NCBI GenBank assembly: GCA_905221605.1
Contig: CAJNDS010002068.1
Coordinates: 25,001-89,000 of the forward strand
Direction: 5' to 3'
DNA from: Symbiodinium natans
Lineage: Eukaryota; Sar; Dinophyceae; Suessiales; Symbiodiniaceae
DNA: 64,000 nt
Shown here piece after piece: positions 20,957-31,173 of the stretch; within the stretch, counting starts at the first letter, position 1; each line of letters begins with the position of its first letter. The translations under genes were made by a program, and so were the position numbers. The notes under the pieces are model-generated. The model was given only the letters and a program-made list of their open reading frames with translations. It was not told where the DNA came from and did not search any database.

Positions 20957-20966
20957 GTTTGTGAAG

Positions 20967-21090
20967 GGTTTAGGGTTTAGGGTTTAGGGTTTAGGGTTTA
21001 GGGTTTAGGGTTTAGGGTTTAGGGTTTAGGGTTTAGGGTTTAGGGTTTAGGGTTTAGGGTTTAGGGTTTAGGGTTTAGGGTTTCGGCTTA
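20967..21090 (+). repeat. near-perfect telomere-type tract
   Basis: About 17 TTTAGGG units. Confidence 0.95.
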
Positions 21091-21211
21091 GGGTTTTCGA
21101 GAACTTCGAGGGCTTTGGGGGGCTGGATGTTTAGGAAGTGAGCTGCTTTCACTTCTGAGCCCGAAATGGGAGGGACAATACCTACCCGCATCAACGCGCC
21201 TCGATGTGCAG

Positions 21212-21273
21212 GTTCTCGCCTCCGGGATCCTTGCAGCCGCAGGTTTCCTGAGTCCGCTCTGGGGGTCTTCAGG
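21212..21273 (+). CDS. possible hydrophobic exon
   Basis: After CGATGTGCAG: LASGILAAAGFLSPLWGSS, then telomere-type repeats. The minus strand is also open here, so the strand is uncertain. Confidence 0.3.
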
Positions 21274-21372
21274 GTTTAGGGTTTAGAGTTTAGGGTTTAG
21301 GGCTTAGGATTTGGGGTGTAGGGTTGTGTGGCTTAGGGTTTGTAGGAGTTATGGTTTAGGGTTTAGGGTTGC
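21270..21372 (+). repeat. decayed telomere-type tract
   Basis: TTTAGGG with many variants. Confidence 0.8.
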
Positions 21373-21427
21373 ACGGACTTAGATGTTGCTGTTGACTACC
21401 ACCCCGAGCGGCCAGCAAGTGCGATGT

Positions 21428-21837
21428 TCATTTACTGTTGCCTAGTAGGGAATGAGGGAATGAGGTACCCCTATATACCCCCTTAAAGGGTATCCCTATA
21501 TACCCCCTTAAAGGGTATATATATATATATATAGAGGGGATAGAGGGTACCTCATTCCCTCATCCCTTCCTAACCAACTGTAATCTCATGCCAAGGCTCC
21601 GAGCAAAACATGCGAACGGTGAACCCCATGCCGCCATCGACTCCCCACTCGGGCATCTTGGTGATCGAGTCGCCTTGGCTTGAAAAAAAACCTAGGAGCA
21701 CCCTAAACCCTAAACCCTAAACCCTAAACCCTAAACCCTAAACCCTAAACCCTAAACCCTAAACCCTAAACCCTAAACTCCACACCCCAAACCCCAAAAC
21801 CCCCTAAACCTAGACACGAGCTAAGGGCGTTGCCATC
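21428..21837 (-). CDS. three-exon gene end with two mobile introns
   Basis: Exons 21837-21810 (28 nt, DGNALSSCL), 21673-21575 (DSITKMPEWGVDGGMGFTVR, MFCSEPWHEITV) and 21441-21428 (14 nt, GNSK and stop TGA). The phase is kept throughout: CTA G|GT...AAG|GC GAC, then GTT G|GT...TAG|GC AAC. Intron 1 (136 nt) is telomere-type repeat starting GTTTAGGGGG. Intron 2 (133 nt, 21574-21442) coincides exactly with a family-6 element. No family recognised; the central exon is strongly protein-like. Confidence 0.65.
21442..21574 (+). mobile_element. TIR family 6, copy 1 (an exact intron)
   Basis: CTAGTAGGGAATGAGGG left arm, CCCTCATCCCTTCCTAAC right arm. GGTACC and a TA run in the middle. Confidence 0.85.
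21699..21806 (-). repeat. telomere-type tract forming an intron
   Basis: Eleven perfect CCCTAAA units then CCCCAAA variants; inside intron 21809-21674. Confidence 0.95.
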
Positions 21838-21953
21838 CTTGGCAGCGAACCCAGCTTAAGCTTGGCGGCAGTAGGGCTTCGCATCCGCGCAGCCTCGAAT
21901 GCTCTGGTTTCCCAGAGCATTCCTCAAGTAGTTGAGGATCGGCTCCTGCCCCA

Positions 21954-22033
21954 ACCAGCATGGGCTATCCAGCCCCATAATCCCCATAAACGCTGTACAG
22001 GCCCTTTTGAGGGGGTACAGGGTATAATAGCTC

Positions 22034-22073
<40 letters not shown>
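21954..22073 (-). mobile_element. TIR family 1, copy 6, with C-run in its right arm
   Basis: ACCAGCATGGGCTATCC at left. At right AGCTCCTGC is followed by over 30 C and then GGTACC. Confidence 0.7.
22036..22070. repeat. C homopolymer
   Basis: About 33 consecutive C, the longest in the window. Confidence 0.95.
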
Positions 22074-22186
22074 CCCATGCGTGGTGCAGTGCAAACCACG
22101 CACACACGGACACACGCTAAGTAACTAACGAAGTGCGTGCCTAACTTCCTTACCAACTAACTAACCAGAAATTCAGTCCAGAAAAT

Positions 22187-22272
22187 AGCGGTATACCCCC
22201 TTTGGGGGTTCCTACAATAAGGATTGTAATTATTATTTTGGGTATATTAAGGGTACCCCTATTTGGGGAAAT
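22187..22272 (+). mobile_element. family-3-like element, short
   Basis: CCCCTTTGGGGGTTCCTACAA at left (in two words), GGGTACCCCTATTTGGGGAA at right. Its right end meets the exon at 22504-22268 at TTG|GCATTTCCCC. Confidence 0.5.
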
Positions 22273-22504
22273 GCCAAGATGATGCCGTCGCAGGCTTGCG
22301 GCTAATGGAGGGGTCCTGGTTTCCGATGTCCCCACAGTCTGGGTTGTAAGCATCCACGGTCTCATCCACAGATAGAACCGAGGACTCCGTCAACCTGCTC
22401 CTTATATTTTGGGTCGCATTTCGAATCAAAGCAAGCACAGAAGAACCTAGTGACTTTAATGATGCCTCCGGCAAAATGCATGCTGTTTCTCTGACAAGGC
22501 TCAC
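22268..22504 (-). CDS. candidate exon, unknown protein
   Basis: Minus strand: LVRETACILPEASLKSLGSS, LALIRNATQNIRSRLTESSV, SVDETVDAYNPDCGDIGNQD. Strongly protein-like for about 75 codons. It ends at a probable GC donor at the edge of an inverted-repeat element. Confidence 0.55.
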
Positions 22505-23039
22505 ATCAGAGACCCAGAAGCCGTACTGCGTGGCCTGCGAGAGATCACTCAGAGCATTGCAAGCTCGGCACTCATCACTATTTACGATTGTTCTGCATCA
22601 CCACTCTTGCTAGCTTCAGCAGCGTTTGGGCAAGGCACGTTGATGTGCTGCAACTTGAGGAAGCCATCGACACTTGGCAGTGATTCTGCTTCATCCACAG
22701 CCAAGTACCTCGAGCAGATGTTTGGGACCCAGCGGTGCTTCTAGCCCATGCAGCAGGGTAGGTATAGAAGATACTCCGGAGAACAGCATCTCTAGCCATC
22801 TCAAAAATATGACGCCTCGTCCTCTAGAGGTGCTGTCTGGCTTCAACTAATTGACATCAAGCATCTGGATGGAGTCGGAAAGGTTGTCCCAACCACCACC
22901 GTCTGTTGGCGACATGAGCACCACTCTGCCTCGTCACGGTCATTGCACTTGATCTGTCTTGATCTGGCCTATCCGTCTGGCTGGTGCAACATGACGTCGA
23001 CCACACACACAAACAAACCTCACTCTCACAGGCACGCAA

Positions 23040-23131
23040 AGTATCTTGACTGCCAAGTTTCGCTTGTCAAGGGTCCAGACGAACTGCTGCGCACCGCCGC
23101 ACATGGCGCTTGAGACGTCGGTCAAGGTCTG
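23040..23131 (-). CDS. candidate exon, unknown protein
   Basis: Acceptor TTCACGATGTTAG, then PIVQTLTDVSSAMCGGAQQF and WTLDKRNLAVKILC, donor TGC|GTGCCT or CCT|GTGAGA. A second frame (minus 23294-23067) may be an upstream exon. Confidence 0.55.
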
Positions 23132-23294
23132 CACGATGGGCGCTAACATCGTGAAATAAATCCTTGGTTGTCACCACAAGGGGCCTCCGGGACCTGGCAA
23201 CTGTGTCCTGAGGGTCCTGATTCCTGACAGAAGACTCCTGCGCACCAAGAGTCAACACAGTGAGCCCTGGGATCCTGAGCATCGGAGCACGCAT
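23067..23294 (-). CDS. possible upstream exon
   Basis: GAQESSVRNQDPQDTVARSR and PLVVTTKDLFHDVSAHRADL read well on minus. It overlaps the previous exon in another frame, so its 3' border must lie before 23131. Confidence 0.35.
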   Translation of the reverse strand: MRAPMLRIPGLTVLTLGAQESSVRNQDPQDTVARSRRPLVVTTKDLFHDVSAHRADLDRRLKRHVRRCAAVRLDP

Positions 23295-23549
23295 TCAGGG
23301 TTGCCTAATACAGTTCAGGATGCAGAGCGTAGAGTGTAGGGTTTCATGCTCCGGAGACACTTCTTCCTGCTCAGTTGATGAAAACTCACCACAGAAGCCA
23401 TGCAAACTGCGAATGTGCCTGACGATCACAGCAGCATGAAGCCCACAAGGCACCTGCCTATGTGTGCCAGGGCTCAAGAGGCTCATGGTCGTGGATTTGG
23501 CATCGGCGCCTTCAGCTGAGTCTGCTGAGTGTCAGGTTCTGGGTTTCTA

Positions 23550-23641
23550 TACTCCCCTTAGAACCTTAATAAAAGACATAATATTCTTTATATCCTCTGG
23601 GGATTTATATTAAAAAGAATTAATTCCAGAAAGAAATATAG
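23550..23641 (+). mobile_element. TIR family 7, copy 1
   Basis: CTATACTCCCCTTAGAACC at left; AATTCCAGAAAGAAATATAG at right. Confidence 0.6.
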
Positions 23642-23755
23642 GTTTAAGGTTGTGGGGCAGCTTTGAGAAGCTTGAGCTTGGGTGTCGACAAGCGCGCAGC
23701 TGGGCGGTCTGAATTCGTATAAGCTGCCTCGCTGTCTTCAGGATACTGGTTTCCA

Positions 23756-23822
23756 CCCTAAACCCTAAACCCTAAACCCTAAACCCTAAACCCTAAACCC
23801 TAAACCCTAAACCCTAAGCCCT
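23756..23822 (-). repeat. telomere-type tract
   Basis: Nine CCCTAAA units. Confidence 0.95.
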
Positions 23823-23902
23823 AAAACCAAAACCCCAAAAGCCCCACGCGATCCTCGAAAGCGAGGGAAGGACGGCATGGGCAGTGCGTCGAGTTGGTGT
23901 AC

Positions 23903-23948
23903 CTGAAGGGCGTTTGTGGGCCTTCAGAGCCCGCAACATGATGCTCTG
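23903..23948 (-). CDS. possible short exon
   Basis: GGTCTCTCAG, then SIMLRALKAHKRPS, then TTCAG|GTACAC. Splice sites are good, length is short. Confidence 0.4.
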
Positions 23949-23999
23949 AGAGACCGAAGTAAATGGCAGAAATGAGAGGGGGACGTATGCGCTTGTGTA

Positions 24000-24075
24000 T
24001 ATGTATATATATATAATGCGGCACATGTCTATATAAATATATGTATACATACATACATATATATATATGTATAGA
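24000..24075. repeat. TA/CATA microsatellite
   Basis: Alternating TA runs. Confidence 0.8.
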
Positions 24076-24359
24076 GTTGTATTTAATACATGGAAAGTCT
24101 TGAAGACGACGATGACCTTTCAACAACGTCGCTGTGACAACCAAGCCGGGGAGGGAGCGCTCCATTATAAAGCACAAGCACGGGTCTGCGCGGACTTGCA
24201 GGTGTGGGCTTAAACCTCAAAACCCACCAAGAACAGGCAGGCAGGGGGAACGAGGCCAAGCGAACTTACAGTGAGCACGTTTGTACACGGAGGGCCTGTC
24301 ATACACATAAACTGATATACAAATACACATATTATAACATACTGGTACCAATGAATAAG

Positions 24360-24420
24360 TACATATATATATATATATATATTTGTATGTATATGTATAT
24401 ATATATATATATATTGTATA
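24360..24420. repeat. TA microsatellite
   Basis: Two TA runs around TTTGTATG. Confidence 0.85.
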
Positions 24421-24769
24421 GAGTTTATAAAAATGAAACCTATTCATAATGTCACAACATATATGCTCGCTATACACATCATGTTGAGGGTTTCAAGATC
24501 AGTTTTATTAATAGTAGATGACCGGAAGCCTGAATATTTCCAACCAGAGGCCTATAATCAACTGCCAACACCCAGGTACCAAATGTCGTCCAGGCGTTGT
24601 GGCCAGAGCATCGAACAGCAGATCCTGGGAAAATCCACGAAGACTCGGGCTTGTGAGCAGGGGCTGATTATATACGAGGGGAAACGCAGATGATGATCAA
24701 TGTGCTCTGGGAAGCTTGTCCGCACGTGAGTTGCTTTCATCACAGAGCCTTCCAGGCTGAAAAGCATGC

Positions 24770-24974
24770 CCTTCCATGAGCAGATGTGTGTTAGATCCGC
24801 ATTAAGCTTGGTGTCGTCAATGTCCAAGATGATGCCCAGCGCAACTGCCTGGGCGGCAGGGACTCTACCAGTATTCCTGCTGCGTCGTGCCGCTATGCCC
24901 AGCTCAAACTTGGGGCGGGCACTCAGACATTCGCACAGATGCTGTGACTTCTGACGCTGATCTTCCCCTGTGCC
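24770..24974 (-). CDS. candidate exon, DxDxT-containing
   Basis: Acceptor GTTCAACAG, then GEDQRQKSQHLCECLSARPK, FELGIAARRSRNTGRVPAAQ and VALGIILDIDDTKLNADLTH, to a probable GC donor at AAGG|GCATGC. ILDIDDT resembles the first motif of HAD-type phosphatases, but no other motif of that family is seen, so the family is not assigned. The exon itself is convincing. Confidence 0.6.
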
Positions 24975-25104
24975 CTGTTGAACACAACACATCCTCTATA
25001 CTACCCCCCCTTAGTTCCCCCCCCCCCCCCTTTAATTAAGGCTATTTAGGGAGAATTAAGCCTAATTAAGGTTGTTTAAGGGGGCAACCTACCCAACCAG
25101 AGGC

Positions 25105-25233
25105 CTAAGACCCAAGAGATTCCAAGCCCTTCAAGCTCCGCAGAACCCTGTGCGCTGAGGCAAAGACGTTCAGGATGAGCTCGGTGACGTTTACAGTGTA
25201 CACCTCCAGCCGCGTGGGCAGGCACTTAGCCCA
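25105..25233 (-). CDS. C-terminal exon of an unknown gene
   Basis: Minus strand: CLPTRLEVYTVNVTELILNV, FASAHRVLRSLKGLESLGS, then TAG. The acceptor is probably TTGGGCTAAG at 25234. The frame stays open upstream, so the exon may be longer. Confidence 0.6.
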   Translation of the reverse strand, partial: WAKCLPTRLEVYTVNVTELILNVFASAHRVLRSLKGLESLGS

Positions 25234-25239
25234 AGATTT

Positions 25240-26510
25240 GGGGCTGGCTCGGTTTGGGGGGTCGGTTAAGTAGGAACCCTCAGAGCCGAGGAAACTATTC
25301 ACAAACGTCAAACACTATAATTTGAAACATACTTTGAAATGGATTGAATGCAATCCTGGGGGCCAAGAAGAAGGTCCCGACATAGATCAGCAAGCCAGCG
25401 GCAACCAGGCGGTAAAATAAGAGGAGTGAGCTGATCACCTTTCGACGCCGTGACACAGCAGTGAGCCTCAGCGTTCACAGGGGGCAAACTCCGAGACCAA
25501 TGTGTGAATCCTAAGTGTGATCCTGCTGTGAACACAGGCGTATAGATGCTAAGAATCCCATTCGCGCACTGGGAAGACTTGTCGGATTCGCACACCGGAC
25601 GGCACATACAGGTTTCACGCGCCACCCGATTCGCACAGAGGATTCGAACACAGACTTGACAGACTCGATCACAACCCGATTCGTGCACTGGCGCGGTGGG
25701 ATTCGTGCAAGGAGGATTCGCGTCGCGCATTCAAATTAAGCCCAACAGCCCGAAACACTGACACCGAAACACCAAAACACGAAATACCCTATGTCGTTAA
25801 CGCCGAAAAGCCTTAACAAGCCCGAAAAACCCTATGTCATTACAGCCGAAAACTCGTAAAACCCGTAACCTAAAACTCTCTGAAGCCCTAAACACCCTCA
25901 AGCACGCAGGCCTGAAAAACCCTCCCCTGCCCACACAACCCGGTAATCATCTGTGTCCGTCAAGGGACCTGTAGTGGGTCACCTGCGTGGGCAACTTCCA
26001 AGATACAGGCATCTCCCAAAACAGGGGTACCCTTCATTTACCACCCCCGATATCACCCTGAATAATTACAGGCCATGTGTTGGAGGAAGACCGTACTCGT
26101 TGCGGCAACACTAAGGCTGGGCCTGCCTATAGCAAGGGCCTTGACAGCACCAGCGACACAATACGTGGCAATTGAAGCAGTGAAAGTACCTGATGCGTTG
26201 ATCACCCTGGTGCCCGCGCCTGCGTGAAAGGATTCCTGAGCAATCAGCAGCCAGGTTTAATTGGTTCTTTTAAGGTCTTAAGCAAGCTTCCAGCATTCAA
26301 CACCCATGCCTCCAGGGAAGAATCATCCCTATGATCTGATCAACCCTTAAAGGGCCTGGTGAAGGGGTTCTAGGGTATAAAAGCCCATGCTGGCATGTAG
26401 TGACGAGTTAGCGGATGCCTTTGTCGATGCAAAGGCGCTGCAAGGCCGAATTCATACCCTTTTGCTGCTAAACTTTAGCTGCTGCATGGCAACACCCACG
26501 CCTTCCACCC
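25240..26510. other. stretch without a resolved gene
   Basis: A minus-strand frame (25308-25730) rich in Cys/Arg covers a zone where GATTCG recurs about ten times. 25740-25920 has decayed CCGAAAACC-type words. Confidence 0.3.
26312..26397 (-). mobile_element. TIR family 1, degenerate copy 7
   Basis: CCTATGATCTGATCAACCC inside and AAGCCCATGCTGGCA at the right edge. Confidence 0.5.
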
Positions 26511-26535
26511 TGAACCCTAAACCCTAAACCCTGAA
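26510..26535 (-). repeat. short telomere-type tract
   Basis: Three to four CCCTAAA-like units, ending just before acceptor GCTCAG. Confidence 0.8.
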
Positions 26536-26541
26536 CGCTCA

Positions 26542-26626
26542 GGTTGCTCCCAAGGGTGGCCAGGAGTCTCTCGCGTCAGAAGTGTGGTCGGGCCGCGCTC
26601 GACCGACACCACCCCCCGGTGCAGGG
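26542..26626 (+). CDS. candidate exon, unknown protein
   Basis: ACGCTCAG, then APKGGQESLASEVWSGRARP and TPPPGAGQ, donor CAA|GTGCGT. A family-7 element and a family-2 element follow in the presumed intron. Confidence 0.45.
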
Positions 26627-26646
26627 CAAGTGCGTGGCTTACCTGC

Positions 26647-26751
26647 ACTATACTCCCCTGAGAACCTTAATAAAAATATTATTCTCAATATCCTCTTGGG
26701 TTTTGTGTAAACAAAAACAAAAAATAATTCCCAAGGGGGATATAGTGCAAA
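26647..26751 (+). mobile_element. TIR family 7, copy 2
   Basis: TGCACTATACTCCCCTGAG at left and AGGGGGATATAGTGCA at right, the best arms of this family. Confidence 0.8.
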
Positions 26752-26772
26752 CAGGCTGTGCAGTTTTAGGGT

Positions 26773-26853
26773 TGGGATGTTCCCCCTTTTCGGGTTGTAT
26801 AGTACCCTATTCCAATCCTACTAAGGACTGTTAGTAGAAGGGCGAACATCCCA
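26773..26853 (-). mobile_element. TIR family 2, copy 1
   Basis: TGGGATGTTCCCCC and GCGAACATCCCA arms. AGTTTT occurs on both sides, a possible target duplication. Confidence 0.75.
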
Positions 26854-27095
26854 AGTTTTGGATTGCTGCACTTAACCATGCTCAGCAACCCAAAACTTAA
26901 GCACCTGCGCTACATGGGGTTTCGAGTTTGGGGTTTGTTTATACATATCTCTATATTTATATATAGTGTATCTCGGCCTCCTTTGCCACCATCAAGTACC
27001 AGCCTGAGAGCAAACAGAATTCAAGGGTCAACTTGTCAAATCTTCTCCATTGCGGCCGTCACCGAACAACACCTCGCACAGAGCCTTCTTGGGTT

Positions 27096-27212
27096 GGCAT
27101 ATGGGTGGCTGTCAAAATTATGATCCTTTCTGCGGTACCTTAAATATTAAGTGCAGTATTATAAGAAGGATCCAGAAAGGGACCATAATTCTGACAACCA
27201 CCCATATGCCTT
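27096..27212 (+). mobile_element. TIR family 8, best copy
   Basis: GGCATATGGGTGGCTGTCAA at left, TGACAACCACCCATATGCC at right. Internal GGATCC/GGTACC palindromes. Confidence 0.85.
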
Positions 27213-27240
27213 TCTTGAAATGCTGCTGTGCGACAAATCA

Positions 27241-27289
27241 GCGCGACCAAGCCTTGCCGTGGAGGATTGAGGGCATCATGTGCGCCATG
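27241..27289 (+). CDS. possible short exon
   Basis: ACAAATCAG, then RDQALPWRIEGIMCAM, donor ATG|GTTTAGGG. A preceding frame (HCGRHRTTPRTEPSW) before the family-8 element would join in phase 0. The minus strand is also open. Confidence 0.35.
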
Positions 27290-27326
27290 GTTTAGGGTTT
27301 AGGGTTTCGGGTTTAGGGCTTTGGGG
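27289..27326 (+). repeat. short telomere-type tract
   Basis: TTTAGGG/TTTCGGG units. CATGGC lies close to both sides. Confidence 0.8.
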
Positions 27327-27332
27327 TTGAGC

Positions 27333-27451
27333 CATGAGAATGTGCAGCCACAGTGGCACAACACTTGCCCGGTGAAGAACCGCTCCACACCCTCCGCTTC
27401 GGGCTTGATGTACTTTCCTTGGCAGAGCATGGTCCAATGGTCGCGGGGCGC
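27333..27451 (-). CDS. candidate exon, Cys-rich end
   Basis: GAGCAGGTCAG, then PRDHWTMLCQGKYIKPEAEG and VERFFTGQVLCHCGCTFS, GC donor TCATG|GCTCAACC leading into a telomere-type tract. CHCGC could bind metal (inference). Family unknown. Confidence 0.55.
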
Positions 27452-27849
27452 CTGACCTGCTCTTGTCGCTGCTGTGGCGAACGCTCCTAGACGAACCGTG
27501 CCGTTCTGAAGTGTGAATTTCCAAGCAGTGGTCGGTCAGGTCTTCTGAAGCAGGCAAACCAAAAAGATTTGTCCTTCATGAAAGAATAGCTCTTGGACAG
27601 CTCCTTGTCAGGGGGGAGGGGGCTTGGGGACGGGGAGGCTTCTCCCGGACAGCCCCAAGCAAGCCCTCACCTGGACAAGTGGCGGATGTTCTCGTACATG
27701 TTCATTTGGATGCCGGATACGGGCAAAGACCTCCACAACTCTACATCTGATCTGCAGCTCATAAGTTGGCTGTATACAACCTCAAACGAAATAAAGCACA
27801 CAGCAATACAGCTGGTACGAGGGCCCAATTGAGGCCAGTACTGTGATTG

Positions 27850-28726
27850 ATTCTCATGCATCGGCTGTGTCGATCTCCGTGGGTGGTGCATCGTATTGCA
27901 GCCAAGCAGCTTGTCCAGCTGACAAACTCGTGCCACCAAGGAGGACTTGGAAACATCATCATACTGCGAAAGGGAATGTCCTGCAGACTGGGAATTGTCG
28001 AATGTGAGACTGCATGCAGCTACAAAGTTGTTGTCCTGAAGAGCGCCGCCACCGAAGAGTGTCTTCGATGGTGTCCGGGGTGATGTCCGGATCGGTGAAA
28101 TTGAAAAGAGCAATCCCCACGAAGATTCCCTGCCTTATCCAAGTTCGCCACGCAATGAACCCATGAACTGGGTCTTACTCATGACTCTTGTTGGAAACTG
28201 TCTGTTTACCTTCTTTAAGGTGGACTGTGCTCCATCTGTCTTGCTTTTTCACTTCACTGCAACCATGCGAATGGCGATCCAAGTTCCGTGGTAGCTGCCC
28301 ACCCCAAGGCCCAATACCAAACCCTGACAAGCCCCAACCATTCCCGCACATTGGTGTTACAAAGGAGATCCTGAGAGACAGCAAGCGAAAGAGCATTTAA
28401 TTTGCCGGCCGAAGCGCATGACGACGTTTACAATCCTGGTTGGCTTGCTCGGGGATGAGGTTGAAACTTGAAACTGCCACCCCTGAAACCACCATCATCC
28501 TATAGCACAACGGCGAGCTGCTATGGGTATGTACCACTATGACTATGATGTCGCCTATGTCGCAGCTGTCTGCCACGAAAGTGCTAGTAGGACTACTGGT
28601 TCCGCCCAATATCATAACAGCACTACTGGTGCTAATAGTAGGAGTAGCAGTAGTTGTAGTACTACTATTATCACCACTTAGGGCGAAAGTTGCTGGTTTA
28701 CGGTATGCTCTTCCTCACTTGTAGTT

Positions 28727-28814
<88 letters not shown>

Positions 28815-29190
28815 GAGGAGGAGGAGGAGGAGGAGTGGTCGTCGTCGTCGTCGTCGTAGTAGTAGTAGTAGTAGTAGTAGAAACAGTAGCAGCAGCAGGA
28901 GCAGTACCATTGACAGTAACAGTAGTAGTATCGTTTTCGGCGGTGCTGTCTGAAGTGCACCGGCAGGCTGTCGCTTTCGCACGACGAACATGCGGATGCT
29001 TGTGCTTCTGCTTCTGCTTCTGCTACTATACTACTGCTACTACCAATACTACCGACTACTACGACCGCAGCAATTGCTGCCGCCTCCCGCAGCACCACCA
29101 CGACCACTGCTCACGCTGGCACCCGTCATCCGTGGACATGAAAAAACAGTAACAACAGCCCAAGCACAAACATGGAGCAACCATTCTCAA
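27850..29190. other. stretch dominated by simple repeats
   Basis: Apart from the trinucleotide repeat, 28480-28690 and 28900-29150 are CTA/CTG-rich. No gene resolved. Confidence 0.4.
28726..28885. repeat. AGT/AGG/CGT trinucleotide repeat
   Basis: About 30 AGT units, then AGG, then GTC, then AGT again. Homopolymeric open frames in all phases are translations of the repeat. Confidence 0.95.
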
Positions 29191-29289
29191 CCAGCATGGG
29201 CAGCATGGGCTAGTATACCCTATAACCCCTTAAAAAGGCCCTTTATAGGGTTGATCCTGGGGATTTTAGGGCCTAATAGCCCATCCTGG
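29190..29289 (+). mobile_element. TIR family 1, copy 8
   Basis: ACCAGCATGGGC with GCAGCATGGGC repeated at the left edge; TAATAGCCCATCCTGG at right. Confidence 0.75.
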
Positions 29290-29639
29290 AAGAAGCCAAG
29301 ATTCGCCAAGATGAAAGTCTGAAGGGAGCCCATGGGCCCAAGTGCCTCAAAGTAGCCATGAAGCTGTGTGAACAGGGCACTCTCTTGGGATACCTGCGGG
29401 AGTGTTGAAAACAGCTCTGCAGGTCAGGACCTTACCGTAGTATACTGTAGCAGTCGTATGTTCGGTTCGAGGGGCTGGAGCAGAATATCAAAAAAAGTCT
29501 TCAATTCCTGTCAAGGAAGCCCTTCGATTCCGTTTTGGGGTTCAAGCGTTGGGCTCAATTCTGGTGCCCTGCAATTGGATGCAAAAAGTCCGCAGCTGAC
29601 GCAATGGACTCGGATGCTTTGTTCAAAGCCGTAAACACT

Positions 29640-29790
29640 CCTGAGGTCACCCAAGGTCACCATGACCAGTCCAAGCTGAGTGTCGCCCGTGCCAATGAAG
29701 ATAAAGAGATCCCATGTTGACTCCCCGAAGGTGTAGTACTCCTGCACAAACATGCGCAAGCTGCTGGGCAAACCCCACGCGAGAACGACA
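29640..29790 (-). CDS. possible membrane-protein exon
   Basis: Minus frame LRMFVQEYYTFGESTWDLFI and FIGTGDTQLGLVMVTLG, then G|GTGACC. Aromatic and hydrophobic, like a membrane segment. No upstream border fixed. Confidence 0.4.
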
Positions 29791-30198
29791 AGAGAGACCT
29801 TCTAAGACTGCCTGGTTTCCAGCATCTAGCCACCCTGCCCGCCCCAGCAAGCTCAAGGACTGAGTCAGGATGCCTCCAACACAGGATAACAAAGGGAGGA
29901 ACGTACCCCTTGGGCACAGCTGTCGCTTCAACGTGGTCCATATCGATGCGCCTTCGTCTGAGTGTCAAGAGTCTGCTCGTTGATGACGTTGACCTGCACT
30001 GAAGGGGTGATCATGTCTTCGGCATGTCTTCGGCACGTTACGCGGGACGTGTTCCACTTTCCGCCTCTCCGTCTGCTGCTATTTCTGTGCTACACCCTCC
30101 GCCCACAGGCTTCTCGCACCAAGAGCTTCTGGCCGTTAAGGCAATCCAAACCGGCGTAGGGTTTTTAGGTTCTGCCTTTGCCCAAAGAAAAACACCTG

Positions 30199-30300
30199 CG
30201 GGCGCTTCAGTCTGGGTTCGTCGGTCGTGTACTGGAGTCTCGTCGAGCCTTTTCGGCTCCAGTGCACGCGACAGACGAGTCCAGACTGGAAGAGCGCCCG
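30199..30300. repeat. long imperfect hairpin
   Basis: CGGGCGCTTCAGTCTGG at left pairs with CCAGACTGGAAGAGCGCCCG at right; arms of about 45 bp around CGAGCCTTTTCGG. Not one of the eight families. Confidence 0.7.
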
Positions 30301-30499
30301 TTTTTGGTCCAGGCCGGGCCCCAGGCCCTTTTGGATTGGGACGCTACAAACCGACGCCTCTGTCTCGGAACGAAGCTTTGCAGGGAGCTGAATGACTTCA
30401 CGCTCTGTCACACTCTTCTCTCTCTCTTGCTTGACACTCTCATACCTTCCGCCTTGGGAGTTGAGATTGTGGTCCTCCGGCCATGCTTTTGACGTGGTT

Positions 30500-31070
30500 T
30501 GACAGGCTCATCCACAACCTCGTTCTCCATCTTGTTGTCTGCACCTGAGACGAAAAGCCGGTAACCGCACAAACGCAAAAATGCGTTAGCATGCTTGTGA
30601 TGGACAAATCAATTTGCCCGCTTTCTGGTCCGACCCCGAAACCACTCGGAAACCCTAACCGCCCCAGCATATACCCTAAGCCCAAATAACCCGAGCCCCT
30701 AGACAACCTACAATTGAAGCCGAATGAAAACCAATTCAAAGGGCGGGGAGGCGGGGCCTTCTCCAACAACGACGGGGTCGTCCCAGACTTCGATGCCGTC
30801 ATCTCCGGTAGGTTGGATTTCTGAAGGGCCTGGCAAGCTTCTCCCATGGGTTTAGGGCGGTTCCGGACTCTATACACTCTTGATTCCACACTTCACTTCA
30901 CTCTCATCTTTGCTTCGCTGCATTCCCCACTTCCAATGCGCTCCGACCTCCCTCTGCTTTACGCCGGCATCCACTAGGCCCCGCAGCACCATGCAGACGT
31001 AAAGAGGCGGGCGCCCAAGCATCATTGGATGCATTAACGATGGCTACGTTCTGTTTGTATGGTTGATTGG
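30500..31070. other. stretch without a resolved gene
   Basis: One minus-strand frame (30440-30889) is open but has no splice-consistent partner. Confidence 0.25.
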
Positions 31071-31071
31071 A

Positions 31072-31172
31072 ACCCTAAACCCTGAACCCTACACTCCCTA
31101 AACCCTAAACTCCCTAAACCCTAAAACCCCAAAACCCTAAAACACTAAAACCCTAAAGCCCTAAACCCGAAG
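31072..31172 (-). repeat. telomere-type tract
   Basis: CCCTAAA, CTCCCTAAA and CCCTAAAA variants. Confidence 0.85.
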
Positions 31173-31173
31173 C

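Noticed and set aside
20911-20965. Reading the exon as TKAVWAALRAELEF with donor GTGAAG
   Set aside because: Its phase does not match the upstream exon under canonical splicing; kept only as an alternative in the gene entry.
28690-29107. Long open frames of poly-Ser, poly-Tyr, poly-Leu and poly-Val
   Set aside because: All are translations of the AGT/AGG/CGT repeat in different phases.
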